Shown here piece by piece: positions 1 through 5,006 of a stretch of 5,006 nucleotides of DNA. Below the pieces are notes generated by a model. The model saw nothing but the letters and a program-made list of their open reading frames with translations, made no database searches and was not told where the DNA came from. This DNA is from Pseudomonadota bacterium (GTDB taxonomy: Bacteria > Myxococcota_A > Polyangia > Polyangiales > Polyangiaceae): the NCBI GenBank assembly GCA_023460875.1, contig JAEWOQ010000045.1, forward strand, positions 1 to 5,006. Reading direction: 5' to 3'. Within the stretch, counting starts at the first letter, position 1; each line of letters starts with the position of its first letter. Position numbers and translations under genes: made by a program.

Positions 1-34
1 CCCCCCCCCCACGAGTCCCCCCCTCACGGCGCGG

Positions 35-78
35 TGTGACGGCCCCCGCCGTCCCACCACTCACCTGTGACGGCCCCC
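35..78. repeat. 13-bp direct repeat, two copies
   Basis: The 13-mer TGTGACGGCCCCC occurs at 35-47 and again at 66-78, 31 bp apart start to start. Each copy supplies one arm of its own hairpin: GACGGC 38-43 pairs with GCCGTC 48-53, and GTGACGG 67-73 pairs with CCGTCAC 83-89. The surrounding DNA is C-rich (the window opens with ten C), so part of the match is helped by composition. No gene is seen in 1-139. Confidence 0.75.
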
Positions 79-89
79 CCGACCGTCAC
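67..89 (-). terminator. Hairpin downstream of the GNAT gene, possible terminator
   Basis: A perfect 7-bp inverted repeat (67-73 with 83-89, 9-nt loop) lies about 50 nt past the stop codon of the minus-strand gene ending at 140. A second hairpin follows at 38-53 (6-bp stem, CCCC loop on the plus strand). Neither is followed by a T-run on the minus strand, so neither is a classic intrinsic terminator. The position and stem strength suggest transcript ending or 3'-end protection, but this is inference. Confidence 0.35.
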
Positions 90-139
90 CCTACCCGACG
101 CGATGATCCCCCAACCATCGCGTCCAGAGACTCTCGAGC

Positions 140-1042
140 TCAGTCGACCCCCGCGCGGCGCGACCACAGAAACGCGTCACGGCGCTCTCCCTGCAGCAGC
201 AGGTGCTGATGCAGCCGCCCGGTGCGCCGGTAGCCAGCGCGCACCATCGCCGCGGTCAGCTCCAAGGAGTCGGCCAGGGTGCTCCCGAACACCGCTCCCA
301 TGCCCTCCTCTTCCAGCCGCGCGCCCACTTCGCTCAAGGCAGCCGCGACGAGCCACCCCTCCTTCTCACCCCTCGGCGCCGAGACCACCTCGACCAAGGC
401 GTTCCCGAAGCAGGGTTGGCTCTCGACCGAGAGCAGACACGAGAAGCCACCGCGCCCCGTCGCCAGGTAGCACTTCTGCTCTCCCCCCCGGCCAAAGGGC
501 TCCAGGTCCGTCAGCGCGCGCCCCGCGCGCGCCGCGGCCGAGAGATACCGTGTCACGTCCACGCTCCGAGCCTCCTGCACCTTCACCAGCGGGAGCTCCG
601 CGAGCACCTGGGAGCGCACCAGCCGCCGCGCGGCCTGATAGGTGCGCTCCACGTGATCGAGCGCCGTCGCCCCACCCAAGATCGGTCCACCGAGCCGCTT
701 CGGAGCGCGGCGGGCGGCGACATCCGACACGAAGGTCGCGCCCATCACGTGCGCGTCCGTCCGCCTGTAGAACCCCGGGATGTTGCCCTCCTTGCGGAAC
801 CCCATGCGGAGCCACGCGGGAGCCTCTTCGCGCTCGACCACCGTGAAGGCCCGCTCGAGCCCCTCCTCCTCCGCGACGCGACGCACGACCTCTCGCTTCA
901 ACGCGCTCGGCCCCGTCCGAAAATCGACGACACGCAAGACGCGTGTCCGTCGATTCACCAGGAGACACAGCGCGACGTCGCCCCTGTGGAAATGAATCTC
1001 TTCCGTCTGCGGCTTCGCGACGACGGCGACGTTCCCTCTCAT
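140..1042 (-). CDS. Tandem GNAT-like N-acetyltransferase, substrate unknown
   Basis: Predicted soluble protein of 300 aa with no signal peptide or membrane segment. The N-terminal part (about residues 15-101) ends in WLRMGFRKEGNIPGFYRR followed by DAHVMG. This is the form of the last strands of GNAT domains (acetyl-CoA-dependent N-acetyltransferases) and is close in style to beta-lysine acetyltransferases (AblB). The C-terminal part (about 215-300) has a second GNAT-like ending, with a helix before GYRRTGRLHQHLLL. Two degenerate GNAT halves in one chain is therefore the best description; the acceptor is unknown. The frame opens further upstream at a TTG (1066), but ATG at 1042 was chosen because it follows a purine-rich stretch (1046-1064) containing AAGG and GGGGGG. 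No lysine aminomutase gene (ablA) is next to it, so a compatible-solute role is unsupported. An overlapping plus-strand open frame lacks any family signature. Confidence 0.75.
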   Translation of the reverse strand: MRGNVAVVAKPQTEEIHFHRGDVALCLLVNRRTRVLRVVDFRTGPSALKREVVRRVAEEEGLERAFTVVEREEAPAWLRMGFRKEGNIPGFYRRTDAHVMGATFVSDVAARRAPKRLGGPILGGATALDHVERTYQAARRLVRSQVLAELPLVKVQEARSVDVTRYLSAAARAGRALTDLEPFGRGGEQKCYLATGRGGFSCLLSVESQPCFGNALVEVVSAPRGEKEGWLVAAALSEVGARLEEEGMGAVFGSTLADSLELTAAMVRAGYRRTGRLHQHLLLQGERRDAFLWSRRAGVD

Positions 1043-1150
1043 TTTCCCCCCGATTTCCTTCCCCAAACCACCGATGGCGACCCCCGCCTACATCGGCGCC
1101 CCGTCTGAGTGTGTTCCTGAGAACGCCCCCCAGGCGAAGTCGCGGTATCA

Positions 1151-1178
1151 GTTATCACGCGCCGCGTCGGCAGATCAA
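1151..1178 (-). promoter_or_regulatory. Candidate sigma-70-type promoter for the GNAT gene
   Basis: On the minus strand, TTGATC (1178-1173) is followed after 16 bp by GATAAC (1156-1151). Each hexamer matches its consensus (TTGACA, TATAAT) at four of six positions. Transcription would start near 1144, giving a leader of about 100 nt before the ATG at 1042. This is the best minus-strand promoter-like pair I found upstream of the gene, but such matches are common by chance. Confidence 0.3.
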
Positions 1179-1270
1179 GACGCAGCGTCCGCGTTCACGC
1201 AGGAAAGTTGTCCACACCTCCTTTTCGTTCAGAGGTCCTAACAAATAGTTCACTCCGTCGGCGCGGCCGA

Positions 1271-1299
1271 CCACCCACGCGCCCACCCACGCGCCCACC
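1271..1299. repeat. 12-bp tandem repeat, about 2.4 copies
   Basis: The unit CCACCCACGCGC occurs at 1271-1282 and 1283-1294 without mismatch, then CCACC at 1295-1299. It lies in the non-coding gap. A copy-number-variable repeat or simple slippage product is the likeliest explanation; no function is evident. Confidence 0.8.
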
Positions 1300-1366
1300 G
1301 AGCACGCACCAGCACATCGCCCGGCAACGAACGCAGCAGGCCCGAAGCACGCGACCAAACCGCTCC

Positions 1367-1397
1367 CATCCTGGCGAGCCATTCGGATGACCCATCC
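1367..1397. repeat. Overlapping small inverted repeats
   Basis: GGATG at 1385-1389 can pair with CATCC at 1393-1397 (3-nt loop) or with CATCC at 1367-1371 (13-nt loop). The heptamer TTCGGAT also occurs at 1382-1388 and 1405-1411. The elements are short and could be chance; listed because they are clustered in an otherwise featureless stretch. Confidence 0.3.
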
Positions 1398-1565
1398 AGA
1401 CCCGTTCGGATAAACGAGCGCGGCCAAAGAACGCACGCCGCCCATAAGCTCCCCGCGCTGGGGGCCGTTCCCCCCTCGCCCCGTCTCAATCAGGGGCAGC
1501 AGCCCTCAGAACCGACGTGCAGGGGTTCCCGCCCCCGATCCTCTGCCGTGCAGCGCTGCGCGTAG

Positions 1566-1595
1566 CGCCGTCGACCGCCGTCGACCGCCGTCGAC
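1566..1595. repeat. Three perfect tandem copies of a 10-bp unit
   Basis: CGCCGTCGAC is repeated exactly at 1566-1575, 1576-1585 and 1586-1595. Each unit contains the palindrome GTCGAC, so the palindromes sit at a regular 10-bp spacing, close to one helical turn. The array lies 32 bp past the stop codon of the minus-strand DHH gene. Confidence 0.85.
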
Positions 1596-1601
1596 AGGCG
1601 G
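1585..1601 (-). terminator. GC hairpin past the DHH gene, possible terminator
   Basis: CCGCC (1585-1589) pairs with GGCGG (1597-1601) across a 7-nt loop, 26 nt after the stop codon of the minus-strand gene ending at 1628. The stem overlaps the last unit of the 10-bp repeat. There is no T-run, so termination is only a possibility. Confidence 0.25.
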
Positions 1602-1627
1602 CGGCGACCAAACAGCGGCGCCCCCGC

Positions 1628-2560
1628 TCAGCCCAGGTCGCTCACGTCAGCCAGATCGACGCCGAGGGCCGTGAGCGCCGCGCCAAGGCGCTTGCGCGGG
1701 ATCGAGACGCGCGTCGGCATGCCCCCGTCGAGATCGAACAACTTCAAAAAGTCGATCCCGCTATCGAAGCGCGCCGCCACCGAGACGCTCTCCCGATCCA
1801 CCACGACGCTCACGTCCTCACGCTCCTGACCGATCAACAAGAGCAACGTCTTGTCCACGCGACGGTAGCCGTCCGTGATGTCGACCAGCGCCACCCCGCC
1901 GCCACCCCGCCGCGACAAGCGGCGATAGCTCTGCGCCGCGCGGCGCGTCGCCTTCTCGATGGGCACCAGCTCCGCGGCGGCCGCGTCGATGGGCTCCCAG
2001 AGCGAGTCGTCCGCGAGGCGCCCCACCAGGTGGCGCACGATGATGCCGAACAGCCCCTCGTCCCGGGGCCGCCCGCGCAGCGCGCGATCGATGCGCTCCG
2101 CCGCGGGGCTCGGCGTACCGAGGCGCGTGTCGATGGACCACGCGTCGGCGTCGCACCCGGGGTACGGCTCCTCGCCCCCCAAGATCCACTTGGCGGCGCT
2201 CGCGAGCCCATCGAAATCCGTGTGGCACAGCACCGTGTCGACGGGGCCGATGCGCTCCACCAGCTCCGGCGTGATCATCTCCGGGCACGCGCCGTGCTGG
2301 GCCTTCGTGCGCAGCACGAAGCGCGGGTCGTCCGCGTAGTCCCCGTGTCGCTCGTGGTCGTGGTGGTCGATCCAACCCCGGAGGCGCTCCCCCAGGCCGT
2401 CGATCAGCTTGCGCGTCACCTTGTCGAACCCGCCGCCGCCAGCGCCGGCGAAGGCGATGTCCAGCACGACCACCCGCCCCCTCAGGCTGGCTGCCGAAGG
2501 GAGCTTACGCGGTGTTCCGAAGGCGAGTGTGGGCATCGCGCCCGGCGTGGTGGCTGCCAT
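1628..2560 (-). CDS. DHH-family phosphoesterase-like protein with rearranged motifs
   Basis: A 310-aa soluble protein. Visible motifs: a hydrophobic strand ending in Asp, RVVVLDIAF (29-37, D34), like DHH motif II; WIDHHDH (63-69), the DHH signature (motif III); and CHTDFDGLASAAKWI (112-126), matching the HxDxDGxxSA of motif I. DADAWSIDTR (137-146) adds further Asp residues. The C-terminal part (about 250-288), with VSVAARFD and GGMPTRVS, resembles the DHHA1 substrate-binding domain, whose hallmark is a Gly-rich GGGGH segment; here the His is replaced. In RecJ, NrnA and PPX1-type enzymes the order is I-II-III; here it is II-III-I. The family uses metals (usually Mn) to hydrolyse phosphodiesters or phosphoanhydrides; the substrate here cannot be read from sequence. 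The frame extends upstream to 2728, but that would overlap the divergent purC; ATG 2560 has a GGGGAA 12 nt upstream. A start at 2536 is also possible. Confidence 0.75.
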   Translation of the reverse strand: MAATTPGAMPTLAFGTPRKLPSAASLRGRVVVLDIAFAGAGGGGFDKVTRKLIDGLGERLRGWIDHHDHERHGDYADDPRFVLRTKAQHGACPEMITPELVERIGPVDTVLCHTDFDGLASAAKWILGGEEPYPGCDADAWSIDTRLGTPSPAAERIDRALRGRPRDEGLFGIIVRHLVGRLADDSLWEPIDAAAAELVPIEKATRRAAQSYRRLSRRGGGGVALVDITDGYRRVDKTLLLLIGQEREDVSVVVDRESVSVAARFDSGIDFLKLFDLDGGMPTRVSIPRKRLGAALTALGVDLADVSDLG

Positions 2561-2583
2561 GAATAGTCCGAGTTCCCCGAGCC

Positions 2584-2628
2584 ACGGCTGATAGCACGAA
2601 GCCTGGGCGGGCACCGTGACGGCTGATA
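2584..2628. promoter_or_regulatory. 10-bp direct repeat in the divergent promoter region
   Basis: ACGGCTGATA occurs at 2584-2593 and 2619-2628, 35 bp apart, inside the 81-bp gap between the DHH gene and purC. The first copy overlaps the candidate -10 of the minus-strand gene, the second that of purC. This is the arrangement expected of a shared operator, but no regulator gene or known site is recognised. Confidence 0.35.
2588..2596 (-). promoter_or_regulatory. Candidate extended -10 for the DHH gene
   Basis: On the minus strand the sequence reads TGCTATCAG, an extended -10 form (TGnTATAAT) with four of six hexamer matches. It would start transcription near 2581, about 20 nt ahead of the ATG at 2560. 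No good -35 is seen. Confidence 0.25.
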
Positions 2629-2632
2629 TTGT
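2624..2632 (+). promoter_or_regulatory. Candidate extended -10 for purC
   Basis: TGATATTGT matches TGnTATAAT with four of six hexamer positions and lies only 9 bp before the GTG start of purC. Transcription from it would begin within a few bases of the start codon, giving a leaderless or near-leaderless mRNA. This fits the absence of a ribosome-binding site. No clear -35 is present. Confidence 0.25.
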
Positions 2633-2641
2633 CTGCGCCCC

Positions 2642-3628
2642 GTGACCACCGCGCCCACCCCTCAGACCACCCAAGAGCTCTTCCGACGGGCTCTCCACCA
2701 GCCCCTCCTCGAGACCGATTTCAGCCACCTCGGCCGCAAGTACGCCGGCAAGGTGCGCGACTGCTACACGACCGACGACGGCCGCCGCATCATCGTGGTC
2801 ACCGATCGCATCAGCGCCTTCGACCGGGCGCTAGGCACCCTGCCCCTGAAGGGCCAGCTCCTCAATCACGTGGCGCGCTGGTGGTTCGACGCCACGCGCC
2901 ACATCGCCCCCAACCACCTGCTCGAGACGCCGGATCCCAACGTGATGATCGGCCAAGAGTGCGAGCCCCTCCCCGTCGAGATGGTCGTCCGCGCCTACCT
3001 CACGGGCACCACCTCCACGAGCATCTGGGTGCACTACGAGCGCGGCGCCCGCACCTTCTGCGGCCACGCGCTCCCCGACGGCCTCCGCAAGCACCAGCAG
3101 CTGCCCGAGGTCATCGTCACCCCGAGCACCAAGGCCGCCCACGGCGACCACGACGTCTCCGCCTCCCGCGAGGAGATCCTCGCCGCCACGGGCATGCCCG
3201 CGAGCGACTTCGACGAGGCAGCCGAAATGGCCCTCGCCCTGTTCCGAGAGGGGCAGCGCATCTGCGCCGAGCGGGGCCTCTTGCTCGTGGACACGAAGTA
3301 CGAGTTCGGCAAGACGCCGGACGGACGCATCGTGGTCATCGACGAAATCCACACCCCCGACTCGTCCCGCTATTGGTTCGCGGAGACGTATGCGGAGCGC
3401 TTCGAAGCGGGTCAAGATCCAGAGAGCTTCGACAAGGAGTACCTCCGCAGGTTCCTGGCGGGGCAGGGGTTCACCGGCGACGGTCCCGTCCCTCCCATCC
3501 CGGACGAAGTGCGGGTCGAAGCCAGCCTGCGTTATCTGCAAGCCGTCGAACGAATCACCGGCGCACCCTTCGAACCAAACCTCGAGGAGCCCATCGCCAG
3601 GATCCAGAAGAACCTCGCCGGCGAGTAG
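2642..3628 (+). CDS. purC: SAICAR synthetase (EC 6.3.2.6)
   Basis: Phosphoribosylaminoimidazole-succinocarboxamide synthase joins CAIR and aspartate using ATP to give SAICAR, in de novo purine synthesis in the cytoplasm. Family landmarks are all present in order: the ATP-binding GKVRDCY (36-42), TDRISAFD (54-61), PVEMVVRAYLTGT (111-123), LLVDTKYEFG (214-223), and DEIHTPDSSRYW (234-245), which covers the two PurC signature regions. At 328 aa it is of the long type, like yeast Ade1 (about 306 aa), rather than the short E. coli type (237 aa). The extra length includes the region around 140-175 and the C-terminal tail. The start is GTG 2642: an in-frame stop at 2624-2626 leaves no earlier ATG, GTG or TTG, and 35 residues before GKVRD is normal. 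No ribosome-binding site precedes it. It is divergent from the DHH gene and 60 bp ahead of the thiolase. Confidence 0.97.
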   Translation: MTTAPTPQTTQELFRRALHQPLLETDFSHLGRKYAGKVRDCYTTDDGRRIIVVTDRISAFDRALGTLPLKGQLLNHVARWWFDATRHIAPNHLLETPDPNVMIGQECEPLPVEMVVRAYLTGTTSTSIWVHYERGARTFCGHALPDGLRKHQQLPEVIVTPSTKAAHGDHDVSASREEILAATGMPASDFDEAAEMALALFREGQRICAERGLLLVDTKYEFGKTPDGRIVVIDEIHTPDSSRYWFAETYAERFEAGQDPESFDKEYLRRFLAGQGFTGDGPVPPIPDEVRVEASLRYLQAVERITGAPFEPNLEEPIARIQKNLAGE

Positions 3629-3638
3629 TCGGCAAGTC

Positions 3639-3673
3639 GTCGAGCCCGCCCGATCCCGGCGGCCGGGCTCGGC
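3639..3673 (+). terminator. GC-rich hairpin between purC and thiolase gene
   Basis: CGAGCCCG (3641-3648) is perfectly complementary to CGGGCTCG (3664-3671), extended by a G-U and a G-C pair to 3639/3673, with a 15-nt loop. A competing smaller hairpin, CCCGG (3655-3659) with CCGGG (3663-3667), shares the right arm. No T-run follows, so full intrinsic termination is unlikely. It may attenuate or process the transcript, or set the relative expression of the two genes. Confidence 0.4.
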
Positions 3674-3677
3674 CCAC

Positions 3678-3681
3678 GGAG
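3678..3681 (+). promoter_or_regulatory. Ribosome-binding site of the thiolase gene
   Basis: GGAG lies 7 nt before the ATG at 3689, a normal distance, and fixes this start. It begins only 4 nt after the 3' arm of the preceding hairpin. Confidence 0.7.
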
Positions 3682-3688
3682 AACTCCC

Positions 3689-4876
<1,188 letters not shown>

Positions 4877-5006
4877 GCCCCCGAACGGGCCCCGATCCGG
4901 CGACGCCTTGGAGCTGCGGGGGCGCTCCGAGCTCACCTCCGACGGGGGCTCGATCCGGCGCCTCACCGACGTGAGCCGAGGCGTGAGCTGAAGGATGGCG
5001 TCGCCA
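4877..5006. other. Non-coding tail with short repeats, cut by the window end
   Basis: GAGCCCCCG (4875-4883, overlapping the thiolase stop) is complementary to CGGGGGCTC (4943-4951). Between them GGAGC (4910-4914) can pair with GCTCC (4924-4928). CGATCCGGCG occurs directly repeated at 4893-4902 and 4951-4960. Together these could form a branched 3' structure for the thiolase mRNA, but there is no T-run. Open frames on both strands run through the region without any recognisable motif. An ATG at 4995 is too near the edge to judge. Confidence 0.4.

Larger units (their letters stand above)
1043..1627. other. 585-bp gene-poor gap
   Basis: This stretch lies upstream of the GNAT gene and downstream of the DHH gene, both on the minus strand. 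Open frames of 60-100 codons exist on both strands, but their translations are low-complexity (Arg/Pro- or Gly/Ala-rich) and show no family motif, so I do not call them genes. The gap holds a candidate minus-strand promoter (1151-1178), an isolated ribosome-binding-site-like sequence (1216-1223, minus), a 12-bp tandem repeat (1271-1299), overlapping inverted repeats (1367-1397), a GCCCC/GGGGC inverted repeat (1478-1482 with 1493-1497) and a triple 10-bp repeat (1566-1595). The part from about 1150 to 1260 is visibly less GC-rich than the rest, as expected of regulatory DNA. Confidence 0.6.

Noticed and set aside
203..1108. A 301-codon plus-strand open frame opposite the GNAT gene
   Set aside because: The translation is Arg/Pro/His-rich without domains, while the minus strand gives a protein with GNAT-like motifs.
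1271..1299. The tandem repeat as a CRISPR array or plasmid iterons
   Set aside because: The 12-bp units are contiguous with no spacers, number only about 2.4, and have no cas or rep gene nearby.
1155..1445. A 96-codon minus-strand open frame in the gap
   Set aside because: Gly/Ala/Val/Trp-rich without a motif, and it runs over the tandem repeat and the candidate promoter. No ribosome-binding site was identified for its start.
1517..2566. A 349-codon plus-strand open frame opposite the DHH gene
   Set aside because: No family motif; the minus strand carries the DHH and HTDFDG signatures.
2561..2728. An extra 56 N-terminal codons for the DHH protein
   Set aside because: They would overlap the start of the divergent purC and cross its promoter region. 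The residues are low-complexity, and an ATG at 2560 gives a sensible start.

Overview
The window is very GC-rich DNA with strong G/C preference at third codon positions. Its four recognisable genes are ordinary bacterial chromosomal genes. The base composition, the long form of SAICAR synthetase and the unusual DHH-type protein would suit a myxobacterium-like (Myxococcota) chromosome, but that placement is inference. No phage, transposon, plasmid, CRISPR, tRNA or rRNA signal was seen.

Layout. Bases 1-139 are C-rich and non-coding, with a repeated motif whose two copies each form a hairpin, just downstream of the first gene. Bases 140-1042 (minus strand) encode a protein with two GNAT acetyltransferase-like parts. 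Bases 1043-1627 are a gene-poor gap holding a candidate promoter for the GNAT gene, a 12-bp tandem repeat, some small inverted repeats and three perfect copies of a 10-bp unit. Bases 1628-2560 (minus strand) encode a DHH-family phosphoesterase-like protein whose signature motifs are in a rearranged order. An 81-bp divergent promoter region separates it from purC (2642-3628, plus strand), which makes SAICAR synthetase for purine synthesis. After a 60-bp gap with a GC-rich hairpin comes a thiolase (3689-4876, plus strand). The last 130 bases hold no gene I can support.

How the genes relate. purC and the thiolase are co-oriented and could share a transcript, but they belong to different pathways (de novo purine synthesis and acyl-CoA metabolism). 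The DHH gene is divergent from purC, and a 10-bp direct repeat places one copy on the candidate -10 element of each gene, so the two promoters might be co-regulated. No multi-gene defence, secondary-metabolite or mobile system is visible. The observation most worth following is the motif order of the DHH protein (II-III-I instead of I-II-III), which looks like a circular permutation of a well-known catalytic fold.
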